DNA of 64,000 bases from assembly GCF_011045195.1 (NCBI RefSeq), contig NZ_CP049199.1, positions 2,790,001 to 2,854,000 on the forward strand, written 5' to 3'. The notes below the pieces were generated by a model, which was not told the DNA's origin, did no database searches, and saw only the letters and a program-made list of their open reading frames with translations. The stretch's first letter is position 1. Each line of letters begins with the position of its first letter. The DNA comes from Caulobacter soli. Lineage in GTDB: Bacteria; Pseudomonadota; Alphaproteobacteria; Caulobacterales; Caulobacteraceae. This document shows, one piece after another, positions 47,035-55,638 of this stretch. Made by a program: the position numbers and the translations under genes.

Positions 47035-47688
47035 ATGGGCTCCCTCGACCTCATCGCCCAGTCGGCCCCGCTGCTGCTGAAGGGCGCGGGCTACACCGTG
47101 CTGCTCAGCCTGATCGGCATGGGCGTGGGACTGGTGATCGGTTTCGGCCTGGCCCTGATGCGGCTGTCGCGCAGCCCGCTGCTGCGCTGGCCGGCCGCCG
47201 TCTATGTCTCGGCGATCCGGGGCACGCCGCTGCTGGTGCAGCTGTTCCTGATCTATTACGGCCTACCGCAGCTGGGCGTCGAACTGCCCCCGCTGCTGGC
47301 CGCCGGGATCGGCTTCTCGATCAATATCGGCGCCTATGCCGGCGAGATCCTGCGCAGCGCCATCGCCGCCGTCGACAAGGGCCAGTGGGAGGCCGCCAGC
47401 GTGCTGGGCATGAGCCGCGGCCAGGCCCTGCGCCGGGTGATCCTGCCCCAGGCCGCCCGCACCGCCGTCGCGCCGCTGTCCAACAGCTTCATCAGCCTGG
47501 TCAAGGACACCTCCCTGGCCGCCACCATCCAGGTGCCCGAGCTGTTCCGCCAGGCCCAGCTGATCACCGCCCGCACCTACGAGATCTTCGCCATGTATCT
47601 GGCGGCCGCCGCCCTCTATTGGATGCTCTCCAGCCTGCTGGCCCTGGGCCAGACCCGACTGGAACGCCAGGCGGAGGGCCGGCGATGA
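47035..47688 (+). CDS. Polar amino acid ABC transporter permease
   Basis: A 217-residue inner-membrane permease of the HisM/GlnP class with about five helices. The EAA loop (GQWEAASVLGMSRGQALRRVILPQA) is clear, and GTPLLVQLFLIYYGLP precedes it. It lies seven bases after the binding protein and overlaps the ATPase gene by four bases (ATGA). Confidence 0.95.
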   Translation: MGSLDLIAQSAPLLLKGAGYTVLLSLIGMGVGLVIGFGLALMRLSRSPLLRWPAAVYVSAIRGTPLLVQLFLIYYGLPQLGVELPPLLAAGIGFSINIGAYAGEILRSAIAAVDKGQWEAASVLGMSRGQALRRVILPQAARTAVAPLSNSFISLVKDTSLAATIQVPELFRQAQLITARTYEIFAMYLAAAALYWMLSSLLALGQTRLERQAEGRR

Positions 47689-48428
47689 ACGCGGCTATCG
47701 ACGCCAAGGGCCTGATCAAGCGCTTCGGCGCCACCACCGTCGTCAATGGCGTGGACCTGACCGTCGCTCCCGGCGAGACCGTCGCGGTCATCGGCCCCAG
47801 CGGCTCGGGCAAGAGCACCCTGCTGCGCTGCCTGGCGGGGCTTGAGACGATCGACGGCGGAACCTTGACCGTGGCCGGCGTGACGGCGGGCTCCAAGCCG
47901 CCCCTGGCCCGCGCCCTGAAGGGCCGCGTCGGCTTCGTGTTCCAGAGCTTCAACCTGTTCCCGCACCGCACGGCCCTGCAGAACGTCGCCGAGGGCCTGA
48001 TCGTCGTGCGGGGGGTGAGACCCGCCGAAGCCCACGACAAGGCCCGCGCCCTGCTGACCAAGGTGGGCCTGGCCCATCGCGTCGACGCCTATCCGCGCGA
48101 ACTGTCCGGCGGCCAGCAGCAGCGCTGCGCCATCGCCCGGGCCCTGGCCATGGATCCCGAGGTCATCCTGTTCGACGAGCCGACCTCCGCCCTCGATCCA
48201 GAACTGGTCGGCGAGGTGCTGACGGTGATCCGCGACCTGGCCGCCGAGAAGCGCACCCTGGTCATCGTCACCCACCAAATGGACTTCGCGCGCGATGTGG
48301 CCGATCGGACGCTGTTCATGGATGACGGCGTTATTATTGAACAAGGCCCTTCCGCCGAAGTGCTTGGTTCGCCTAAGGAGGAGCGTACGCGGCGATTCCT
48401 CAGCAAGGTGAGTGGCCTAAGGTCATAA
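47685..48428 (+). CDS. Polar amino acid ABC transporter ATP-binding protein
   Basis: A 247-residue ATPase. Walker A is GPSGSGKST, the Q-loop is FVFQSFNLFPH, the signature is LSGGQQQR, Walker B ends in VILFDEPTSALD, and the H-loop reads VTHQ. It completes a three-gene amino acid importer (probably cystine or a related polar amino acid). Confidence 0.96.
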   Translation: MNAAIDAKGLIKRFGATTVVNGVDLTVAPGETVAVIGPSGSGKSTLLRCLAGLETIDGGTLTVAGVTAGSKPPLARALKGRVGFVFQSFNLFPHRTALQNVAEGLIVVRGVRPAEAHDKARALLTKVGLAHRVDAYPRELSGGQQQRCAIARALAMDPEVILFDEPTSALDPELVGEVLTVIRDLAAEKRTLVIVTHQMDFARDVADRTLFMDDGVIIEQGPSAEVLGSPKEERTRRFLSKVSGLRS

Positions 48429-48490
48429 TTTGGCCTCCGGCGCCCCCCACCTCCTCTCCGCCGACGCCGTGTGCTGTGAGGCGAGGTCCA

Positions 48491-48793
48491 GTGAAACCCT
48501 ATATCGATCTGCAAGGCGCATCGGGCGCTGTCTACCGTTACAAGCTGGCCGAGGATCGCGATCCTCGGACGACGATCGCCGGCAATTTCGTGTTCATCGA
48601 CGCGACCGGAACCGTCGTCTACGCCGGCGAGGCCAACAATCTGCACGGGGCCGGCAACCGCTTCCCCGAGGCCGCCCAGAAGCACAAGGCCGAGTATCTC
48701 TACACCCGCCTGAACGTGTCGGGCGCCTCGCGTTCGGACGAACTGCAGGACATCATCGCCGCCGTGAAACCGGTGATGAACCGGGGCGAGTAA
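48491..48793 (+). CDS. Small protein with degenerate GIY-YIG-like fold
   Basis: A 100-residue protein. FVFIDATGTVVYAGEANNL resembles the GIY...YIG-N-L core of GIY-YIG nucleases, and the end (ELQDIIAAVKPVMN) resembles that fold's C-terminal E..LI..kP..N. The Arg and second Gly-Tyr residues of active nucleases are missing, so catalytic activity is doubtful. GTG 48491 follows GAGGCGAGG. No family confirmed. Confidence 0.55.
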   Translation: MKPYIDLQGASGAVYRYKLAEDRDPRTTIAGNFVFIDATGTVVYAGEANNLHGAGNRFPEAAQKHKAEYLYTRLNVSGASRSDELQDIIAAVKPVMNRGE

Positions 48794-48846
48794 GCCTCGC
48801 AGCCTGACGTCCACATCTGACGCAGGCTTCGCTATGGTGGCGCGCA

Positions 48847-50922
48847 ATGCGCCCCGAGATTCTCTTTCCGCTGTTTACGCCGGTCTCCACGCTGAAAGGC
48901 GTGGGGCCGCGCGTCGCGCCGCTGGTCGAACGGCTGGCGGGGCCGCTCGTGCGCGACGTGCTGTTCACGCTGCCGGCCAGCCTGATCCGCCGCACCGCCA
49001 CCACCTCGGACCGCGCCGTCGACGGCCAGGTCCAGACCTTCCTGGTCACCATCGACGCCCATCTGCCGCCGCAGCGGTCGGGCCAGCCCTGGCGGATCCG
49101 CGCCTGGGACGAGCACGGCTTCGTCACCCTGACCTGGTTCAAGGGCCACGGCCCCCACCTGGAACGCCAGCATCCGGTCGGCGCCAAGCGGGCCGTCAGC
49201 GGCAAGGTCGAGCGGTTCGGCAACGAGATCCAGGTCGCCCATCCCGACTACCTGCTGGACATCGACAAGGCCGGCGAGATCCCGGCCGTCGAACCGGTCT
49301 ATCCCGCCACCGCCGGTCTGCCCTCGCGCACCTTCCGCAAGTTCGCCCAGGAAGCCCTGGAGCGGGCCGCCAGCCTGCCCGAGTGGCAGGATCCGGCCTG
49401 GCTGGCCAAGAGCGGCTTTCCGGCCTGGCGCGAGGCCCTGGCCCTGGTCCACGGCCCGCAGGCCGAGATCGACCTGTCGCCGATGTCGGTGGCCCGCCGG
49501 CGTCTGGCCTATGACGAACTTCTGGCCCACCAGCTGGCCCTGGCCCAGCGCAAGGCCGGCAAGCGTTCGCACCCCGCCCCGCGCATCACGGCCGGCCCGC
49601 TGTCGGACGCGGTCGAAAAGGCCCTGCCCTTCAAGCTGACCGGCGCCCAGATCCGTGCTCTGTCGGAAGTGCGCGGCGACATGGCCAGCGGCGAGCGCAT
49701 GGGCCGCCTGCTGCAGGGCGACGTCGGTTCGGGCAAGACCGTGGTGGCCATGCTGGCCATGGCCGACGCGGCCTCCAGCGGCTTGCAGTCGGCCCTGATG
49801 GCCCCGACCGAGATCCTGGCTCGCCAGCACTACGAGACCCTGGCCCCGCCGCTGGAGGCCCAGGGCCTGGCCGTGATCCTGCTGACCGGCCGCGACAAGG
49901 GCGCCGCCCGAGCCTCGAAGCTGGCCAAGCTGGCCGACGGCTCGGCCGCCGTCGCGGTGGGCACCCACGCCCTGTTCCAGGATGACGTGGTGTTCAAGGG
50001 CCTCGGCCTGACCATCATCGACGAACAGCACCGCTTCGGCGTCAACGAACGCAAGCGGCTGCAAGACAAGGGGGAAGGCGCGCACCTGGTCGCCATGTCG
50101 GCCACGCCGATCCCGCGCACCTTGGAGCTGACGGTGTTCGGCGACCTGGACGTCTCGCGCATCGACGAGAAGCCGCCGGGCCGCACGCCGGTCGCCACCC
50201 GCGCCTCGCCCACGCCGCGCATCCCCGAGATCATCGCGCGCTTGAAGGCCGCCGCCCAGGCCGGAGCCCAGGCGTTCTGGATCTGCCCGCTGGTCTCGGA
50301 GTCCGACAAGATCGACCTGCGCGACGCCGAGCGCCGGGCCGCGTCCCTGCGCGAGGCCATCGGCCCCAGCGTCGGCCTGGTCCACGGCCAGATGGCCGCC
50401 GCCGAGAAGGACGCGATCATGGCCGACTTCGTCGACGGCAAGGTCAGCGTTCTGGTCGCCACCACGGTGGTCGAGGTCGGGGTCAATGTGCCCAACGCCA
50501 GCATCATGGTCATCGAGCACGCCGACCGCTTCGGCCTGGCCCAGCTTCACCAACTTCGGGGGCGCGTCGGCCGCGGGGCGCGCGAGAGCTCGTGCGTGCT
50601 GCTCTACGACCCGCCGCTGTCGGAGACCGCCCAGCAGCGGCTGGACATCTTGCGCCGCAGCGACGACGGCTTCGAGATCGCCGAAAAGGACCTGGAGCTG
50701 CGCGGCGGCGGCGATCCGCTGGGCCTCAAGCAAAGCGGCTTCCCGGCCTACAAGCTGGCCGACCCGGTCGCCCATCGCGACCTGATCGCCGTGGCCGCCG
50801 ACGACGCCCGCCTGATCCTGGCCCGCGACCCCGACCTGACCAGCCCGCGCGGCCAGGCGGTGCGGACCCTGCAGCAGTTGTTCGACTGGAAGGCCGCCTC
50901 GCCCTTGAACGACGCGGGGTGA
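48847..50922 (+). CDS. recG: ATP-dependent DNA helicase RecG
   Basis: A 691-residue helicase that reverses stalled forks and processes branched DNA. The N-terminal wedge domain precedes the helicase core: GDVGSGKT (Walker A), IIDEQHRFG (DEQH box), AMSATPIPRT (motif III) and QLRGRVGRG (motif VI), then a C-terminal HADRFGLAQLHQL region. Length is normal. The ATG follows GCGCGCA without a strong ribosome site. Confidence 0.97.
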   Translation: MRPEILFPLFTPVSTLKGVGPRVAPLVERLAGPLVRDVLFTLPASLIRRTATTSDRAVDGQVQTFLVTIDAHLPPQRSGQPWRIRAWDEHGFVTLTWFKGHGPHLERQHPVGAKRAVSGKVERFGNEIQVAHPDYLLDIDKAGEIPAVEPVYPATAGLPSRTFRKFAQEALERAASLPEWQDPAWLAKSGFPAWREALALVHGPQAEIDLSPMSVARRRLAYDELLAHQLALAQRKAGKRSHPAPRITAGPLSDAVEKALPFKLTGAQIRALSEVRGDMASGERMGRLLQGDVGSGKTVVAMLAMADAASSGLQSALMAPTEILARQHYETLAPPLEAQGLAVILLTGRDKGAARASKLAKLADGSAAVAVGTHALFQDDVVFKGLGLTIIDEQHRFGVNERKRLQDKGEGAHLVAMSATPIPRTLELTVFGDLDVSRIDEKPPGRTPVATRASPTPRIPEIIARLKAAAQAGAQAFWICPLVSESDKIDLRDAERRAASLREAIGPSVGLVHGQMAAAEKDAIMADFVDGKVSVLVATTVVEVGVNVPNASIMVIEHADRFGLAQLHQLRGRVGRGARESSCVLLYDPPLSETAQQRLDILRRSDDGFEIAEKDLELRGGGDPLGLKQSGFPAYKLADPVAHRDLIAVAADDARLILARDPDLTSPRGQAVRTLQQLFDWKAASPLNDAG

Positions 50923-50927
50923 CGGGT

Positions 50928-51764
50928 ATGGCCAAGGTCCTGATCCCGATCCCGGCCCGAGACTTCGACCCGACCGAGGTCGCCATCCCTTGGAAGGTGC
51001 TGACCGAGCGCGGCCATGCGGTCGCTTTCGCCACGCCCGACGGCCGGCCCGGCGCCGCCGATGAGATCATGGTCACCGGCAAGGGCCTGCCCCTGGTCGG
51101 CGGCCTGCTGCGGGCCAACGCCGAGGCTCGGGCGGCTTACGCCGCGATGCTGACCGATCCGGCCTTCCAGACGCCGCGACGCTGGGACGACTTCGGCGCC
51201 TTCGACGGCCTGTTGCTACCCGGCGGCCATCGGGCGCGGGGCATGCGCGCGTATCTGGAGAGCCCCGAGCTGCAGGCGGCGGTCGTCCAGGCCTTCGCGG
51301 CCAGCAAGCCCGTCGCCGCCATCTGCCACGGCGTGCTGCTGGCCGCCCGCAGTCTAGATCCGTCCACCGGTCGCTCGGTGTTGCACGGCCACAAGACTAC
51401 GGCCCTGACCTGGGCCCTGGAGCGCTCGGCCAGCGTTCTGGCCCACGTCTTCCGCCCCTGGGACTGCAACTATTACCGTACCTATGTCGAAACCCCCGGC
51501 CAGCCGGCGGGGTTCATGTCGGTGCAGGCCGAGGTGACCCGGGCGTTGGCGAGGCCAGACGACTTCCTCGACGTGCCCGCCGACGCCCCGGATCGCAAGC
51601 GCAAGACCTCTGGCCTGGAGCGCGACACGGCCAGCGACGCCAGTCCCGCCTTCGTGGTCCGGGACGGACGCTACGTCTCGGCCCGCTGGCCCGGCGACGC
51701 TCACGCCTTCGCCGCGACCTTCGCCCAGGTGCTGGACGAAGCGATCTTGCTTGACGCTGGGTGA
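50928..51764 (+). CDS. DJ-1/PfpI-family (class I glutamine amidotransferase-like) protein
   Basis: A 278-residue protein with the DJ-1/PfpI fold. The nucleophile elbow Cys is in AAICHGV, with Asp/Glu upstream in LLLPGGHRARGM. Members act as glyoxalases, deglycases or amidases. It begins five bases after recG (GTG 50919 is an alternative) and its stop region runs close to the kinase-like gene, so recG and the following three genes look like one operon. Confidence 0.85.
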   Translation: MAKVLIPIPARDFDPTEVAIPWKVLTERGHAVAFATPDGRPGAADEIMVTGKGLPLVGGLLRANAEARAAYAAMLTDPAFQTPRRWDDFGAFDGLLLPGGHRARGMRAYLESPELQAAVVQAFAASKPVAAICHGVLLAARSLDPSTGRSVLHGHKTTALTWALERSASVLAHVFRPWDCNYYRTYVETPGQPAGFMSVQAEVTRALARPDDFLDVPADAPDRKRKTSGLERDTASDASPAFVVRDGRYVSARWPGDAHAFAATFAQVLDEAILLDAG

Positions 51765-51784
51765 AGCGAGGGAGGCTGGCGACC

Positions 51785-52768
51785 ATGGACGTGCCCGCCG
51801 CCCTCTCCGCCCTGGCTCCGCGCCTGTCGCCCCTTCTTTCGTCACGGGCGACAACGGCCGTGAACATCCGCCGACTGTCGGGCGGGGCCAGCCTGGAGAC
51901 CTGGGCGTTCGATCTGGACGACGGAACACCGCTGATCCTGCGCCGACGGCCGCCCGGCGGCTCGATGAGCGCCGCCGCCCTGCCTCTGTCCACCGAGGCC
52001 GCCCTGCTGGTCGCCGTCGCCCCCGCGCCCGTGCCGGAGGTCGTCCGCGTCTGCGCACCTATCGACGGCCTGGGCGAGGCCTATGTCATGCGCCGGCTGG
52101 ACGGCGAGACCCTGGGCAAGCGGATCGTTCGCGACGAGGCCTTCGCCAGCGTGCGTCCGAGCCTGGCGCGGCGTTGCGGCGAGGTGCTGGCGGCGATCCA
52201 CGCCACGCCGCTGGACGACCTCCCGCCGCTGGAGACCTCCGACGCCGCCAGCGAACTGGCGCGCTACGAGGCCATCTACCGCCAGTCCGGCGCCCAGCGG
52301 CCGGTGTTCGAAGCCGCCTTCCGCTGGCTGGCGAGCCGCGCGCCGCCACTGGAGCGACCGGTGCTGGTGCACGGCGACTTTCGCAACGGCAACCTGATGA
52401 TCTCGCCCCACGCCGGACTGGTGGGCGTCCTGGACTGGGAACTGGCCCATCTGGGCGACCCGGCCGAGGATCTGGGCTGGATCTGCGTCAATTCCTGGCG
52501 GTTCGGGCAATGGCGGCGGCCCGTGGGCGGCTTCGGCGACTACCAGGACCTGCTGGACGGCCACGCCGCGGCCGGCGGCGCGCCGGTGTCGCTGGAACGG
52601 CTGCTATTCTGGCAGGCCCTGGGCTCGCTGAAATGGGGCGTCATGTGCCTGATGATGTACGCCAGCTTCGCCAGCGGCGCGGACCGTTCGATCGAGCGGG
52701 CGATGATCGGCCGCCGGGCCAGCGAGACCGAGATCGACCTGGTGTTGCTGATGGAGCGGGCCGCGTGA
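51785..52768 (+). CDS. APH-family phosphotransferase (ACAD10-like kinase domain)
   Basis: A 327-residue kinase-like protein. LILRRRPPGG is the nucleotide-binding strand region, HGDFRNGNLMI carries the catalytic Asp, and GVLDWELAHLGDP the metal Asp. Bacterial members of this group are often encoded with acyl-CoA dehydrogenases, not with antibiotic resistance. GGGAGG precedes ATG 51785. It overlaps the next gene by four bases (GTGA), a pair commonly found together. Confidence 0.87.
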   Translation: MDVPAALSALAPRLSPLLSSRATTAVNIRRLSGGASLETWAFDLDDGTPLILRRRPPGGSMSAAALPLSTEAALLVAVAPAPVPEVVRVCAPIDGLGEAYVMRRLDGETLGKRIVRDEAFASVRPSLARRCGEVLAAIHATPLDDLPPLETSDAASELARYEAIYRQSGAQRPVFEAAFRWLASRAPPLERPVLVHGDFRNGNLMISPHAGLVGVLDWELAHLGDPAEDLGWICVNSWRFGQWRRPVGGFGDYQDLLDGHAAAGGAPVSLERLLFWQALGSLKWGVMCLMMYASFASGADRSIERAMIGRRASETEIDLVLLMERAA

Positions 52769-53124
52769 TCACCCACCCCACGGCCGGAGAACTGCGCGAG
52801 GCCCTGGCCGCTCTTGAGGCGGGCCCGCCTGGAGATCCCCGCGCCGCCTTCATCACCCGCGTCGCCGACAACGCCCGCGCGACGCTGGAGCGGGAGGCGG
52901 CCCTGGGTCCGTCGGCCGAGGCGGCGGCTGTGGAGCGCCTGCGGGATCTGCTGGGTTCGGGCGACGACTTCAAGGCGCTGAACGCCGAACTCTGCGCGCG
53001 ATTGGCCGACGGTCGGCTAGCGCCGCTGGACCCGGCGGTGCTGGCCCATCTGAAAGCTAGCGTGACGGACCAGCTCGCGATCGATCAGCCGGGGTATTCC
53101 GGGTTGGCGGCGCTAGACGGCTGA
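52765..53124 (+). CDS. DUF6285-family protein
   Basis: A 119-residue helical protein of the small family usually encoded beside APH-like kinases and acyl-CoA dehydrogenases (DUF6285). The start is GTG 52765, inside the kinase stop as GTGA, so translation is coupled. No enzymatic motif is visible. The stop is followed at once by a palindromic repeat. Confidence 0.7.
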   Translation: MITHPTAGELREALAALEAGPPGDPRAAFITRVADNARATLEREAALGPSAEAAAVERLRDLLGSGDDFKALNAELCARLADGRLAPLDPAVLAHLKASVTDQLAIDQPGYSGLAALDG

Positions 53125-53132
53125 ACAGCCTT

Positions 53133-53234
53133 GCGTCCTTCGAGGCGCGCTCACCAGCGCGCACCTCAGGATGAGGACGGCTTGCTGAGGTCCTCATCCT
53201 GAGGTGTGAGGCGAAGCCGAGCCTCGAAGGACGC
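53133..53234. repeat. Alphaproteobacterial intergenic palindromic repeat
   Basis: A 102-base long inverted repeat. GCGTCCTTCGAGGC (53133) pairs with GCCTCGAAGGACGC (53221), and CACCTCAGGATGAGGAC (53162) pairs with GTCCTCATCCTGAGGTG (53190). I recall the CCTCAGGATGAGG core as a frequent intergenic element in this class. It separates the convergent kinase operon and DUF3089 gene. Confidence 0.9.
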
Positions 53235-53247
53235 ACGGCCATTCAGT

Positions 53248-54375
53248 CTAAGGTGCGACCGCCGCCGGTCGCGCTTTCAGCGCCGCCACCCGAGCCAGGG
53301 CGTCGGCCTCGATGTCGGCCCAGAACAGGTTGAAGCCGTCGACCTTGCGCCGATCCGTCCACGACCCGCTGTCGCGCAGCGAGGTCGATTTCGGCCGCCC
53401 GGTGTGCAGCAGGCCGTTCTGGCACTGGGCCCAGACCTGACGCTTGAGCAGGGCCGGCCGCGACCCCCATTCCAGGCCCGTGGCGTTGGCCGCGCCCAGG
53501 TTCAGCTTGGCCGGGGCGCGGATTTCGTTGTGCGCGCCCAGCAGCGGGTTGACGCAGAGCGGCCGCCGGCCGTCCAGGGTGACCAGTTCGTCGCCGCCGC
53601 TCCAGACCAGCGAACGATTGGTCAGCTCCTGGGCCTGCTGGAAGTCGCCGTCCAGCATCGAGGCCCAGGCGACCACGCAGCCGGCTTCCTCGCGACGCAG
53701 GCAGGCCGGCACGGGCGCGCCGGGTCCGAACTCGTCGGCCGGGACCACGGTCTCGATCAGATAGACGCCGGCCAGGCGGGCTCGCAGCGCCGCGTTGGGC
53801 GCGATCTCCTCGTTCAGCAGCCGCTCGGCCAAGATGCCGCCCTGCTCCACCCCGACCAGCACGATCGGCCGGCCGCCGTTGTCGTGGGCCAGATAACGGC
53901 GGAACGCGTCGCGGACGTCGTCATAGGCGAAGCGCCGGGCGTCCCGGGCGTCGTCGCGCAGGGTCAGGAAGGTGTAGAGGCTGGCCTGGCGATAGCGCGG
54001 CGCGAAGATCCGTCCCACCCGCGCGAACGGCGCGGCGTAGTTGGGCAGCATCACCCGCGCCAGGTCGCGCGCCGCCTTGGGCTGGTCGAACGGCGCGTTC
54101 CAGTCGCGGCCGCCGTCATAGCTAGTGGGGTGCACGAAGAAGACATCGGCGCCGCCGCGTCCCGCCGCGTCGCGCTGCGCCAGCAAGGCCCAGGCCTCGG
54201 GCTTGGCGTAGTTCGGAGCCGGCGGCGGATCGTAGGTCTGGAACGGGATCTTGGGATCCAGCGTCGTGCGCAGGATGTCGTAGCGCCAGTAGAACGCGGC
54301 CGCCAGGACCAGCGCCAGGAACAGCACCGCCCCCGCGAAGATCCAGCGCTTGAAACCCTTGAAGCGGTCGGCCAT
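53248..54375 (-). CDS. DUF3089 (alpha/beta hydrolase-like) membrane-anchored protein
   Basis: A 375-residue protein with one N-terminal helix (about 13-29) and a soluble alpha/beta-hydrolase-like domain. DVFFVHPTSYDGG and RYRQASLYTF are DUF3089 landmarks. The nucleophile elbow normally reads G-x-S-x-G; here it is GVEQG, with Glu in place of Ser, so ordinary Ser-hydrolase chemistry seems lost. Function is uncertain. Confidence 0.85.
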   Translation of the reverse strand: MADRFKGFKRWIFAGAVLFLALVLAAAFYWRYDILRTTLDPKIPFQTYDPPPAPNYAKPEAWALLAQRDAAGRGGADVFFVHPTSYDGGRDWNAPFDQPKAARDLARVMLPNYAAPFARVGRIFAPRYRQASLYTFLTLRDDARDARRFAYDDVRDAFRRYLAHDNGGRPIVLVGVEQGGILAERLLNEEIAPNAALRARLAGVYLIETVVPADEFGPGAPVPACLRREEAGCVVAWASMLDGDFQQAQELTNRSLVWSGGDELVTLDGRRPLCVNPLLGAHNEIRAPAKLNLGAANATGLEWGSRPALLKRQVWAQCQNGLLHTGRPKSTSLRDSGSWTDRRKVDGFNLFWADIEADALARVAALKARPAAVAP

Positions 54376-54425
54376 GGGCCTTGGTTACACCAAGGCGCCG
54401 CGTCGCGCGAGACGGCGCGGAGGCC

Positions 54426-55628
54426 TTACGCGCCTTCCTGTCCGATGATCGCCACCGAACAGACATTGCTGGCCGGCGCGCCGCCCAGATTGTGGGTCAT
54501 GCCGAACACCGGATCCTTCAGCTGGCGCTCGCCGGCCCGTCCCTGGAGCTGCAGGTACATCTCGTAGAGCATGCGCAGGCCCGACGCGCCGATCGGGTGG
54601 CCGAAGCATTTGAGCCCGCCGTCGATCTGGCACGGCAGGCCGCCGTCGGCGTCGTAGAAGCCTTCCAGCACATCGCGCCAGCCCTGGCCCTCGGGCGAGA
54701 TGAACAGGTCCTCCATGGTCACCAGCTCGGTGATCGAGAAGCAGTCGTGCACCTCCATCATCGAGATCTGCTCGCGCGGCCGCTCGATGCCGGCCTCGCG
54801 ATAGGCCTTGCCGGCGGCGATGCGGGCGGTGTGGAAGTGGCTTCCGTCCCAGCCGTTGTACTGGCTCTCGTAGCCGTTGGAGACCGACAGCTGCAGGGCC
54901 TTGACCATGGTCAGGTTCTTCTTGCCCAAGGCGCGGGCGATCTCCGGCGTGGTGACGATGGCCGCCGCCGCCCCGTCCGACACGCCGCAGCAGTCGAACA
55001 GGCCCAGGGGCTCGGCGATCATCGGGGCGTTCAGCACCTGCTCCTCGGTGACGGCCTTCTGGAGGTGGGCCTTCTTGTTCTTGGCGCCGTTGGCGTGGCT
55101 CTTGACCGAGACATGGGCGATGGCGCGCTTGAGGTCCTCGCGCGAGACGCCGTGCTTGGCGCGGTAGGCGGAGGCCAGCTGGGCGAAGTTACCGGGGGCC
55201 GAACCGTTGGGAATGATCTGCGGCATCAGGGTGCCGGGATTGCCGACCGGCAGGCCGCCATAGCCGGTGTCCTTCAGCTTCTCCACGCCCACGGCGATGG
55301 CGATGTCGGCCGCGCCCGCCGCCACGGCGTAGACCGCGCCCCGGAAGGCTTCCGAGCCCGAGGCGCAGAAGTTCTCCACCCGGGTGACGGCGATGTTGGG
55401 CAGGCGCAGGGCGATCGACAGCGGCGTGCCGCCCTTGCCCGTGCCCAGTTCGTCGACATGGGTCGAGAACCAGGCCGCGTCCAGCTGGCTGGGTTCGATG
55501 CCAGCGTCGGCCATGGCCTCGATATAGGCCTCGACCATCAGGTCGTCGGGCCCGGCGTCCCAGCGCTCGCCGAACTTGCTGCAGCCCATCCCCAGGATGG
55601 CGACCTTGTCGCGAATGCCCTTGGCCAT
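54426..55628 (-). CDS. SCP-x-type thiolase (acetyl-CoA acetyltransferase family)
   Basis: A 400-residue thiolase. The nucleophile Cys is in ENFCASGSEAF, the paired residues in EVHDCFS and CFGHPIGASG. The N-terminus (KVAILGMGCSKFGERWD) and SNGYESQYNGWDGS segment match SCP-x/Ltp thiolases, which act on lipid acyl-CoA or steroid side chains. It starts ten bases after the HMGCS-like/DUF35 fusion and reads the same way. Confidence 0.92.
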   Translation of the reverse strand: MAKGIRDKVAILGMGCSKFGERWDAGPDDLMVEAYIEAMADAGIEPSQLDAAWFSTHVDELGTGKGGTPLSIALRLPNIAVTRVENFCASGSEAFRGAVYAVAAGAADIAIAVGVEKLKDTGYGGLPVGNPGTLMPQIIPNGSAPGNFAQLASAYRAKHGVSREDLKRAIAHVSVKSHANGAKNKKAHLQKAVTEEQVLNAPMIAEPLGLFDCCGVSDGAAAAIVTTPEIARALGKKNLTMVKALQLSVSNGYESQYNGWDGSHFHTARIAAGKAYREAGIERPREQISMMEVHDCFSITELVTMEDLFISPEGQGWRDVLEGFYDADGGLPCQIDGGLKCFGHPIGASGLRMLYEMYLQLQGRAGERQLKDPVFGMTHNLGGAPASNVCSVAIIGQEGA

Positions 55629-55638
55629 GGTCGTGCTC

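Noticed and set aside
51785..52768. APH-like gene as an aminoglycoside resistance gene
   Set aside because: It belongs to the kinase group coupled with DUF6285 and acyl-CoA dehydrogenase genes, not to known resistance enzymes.
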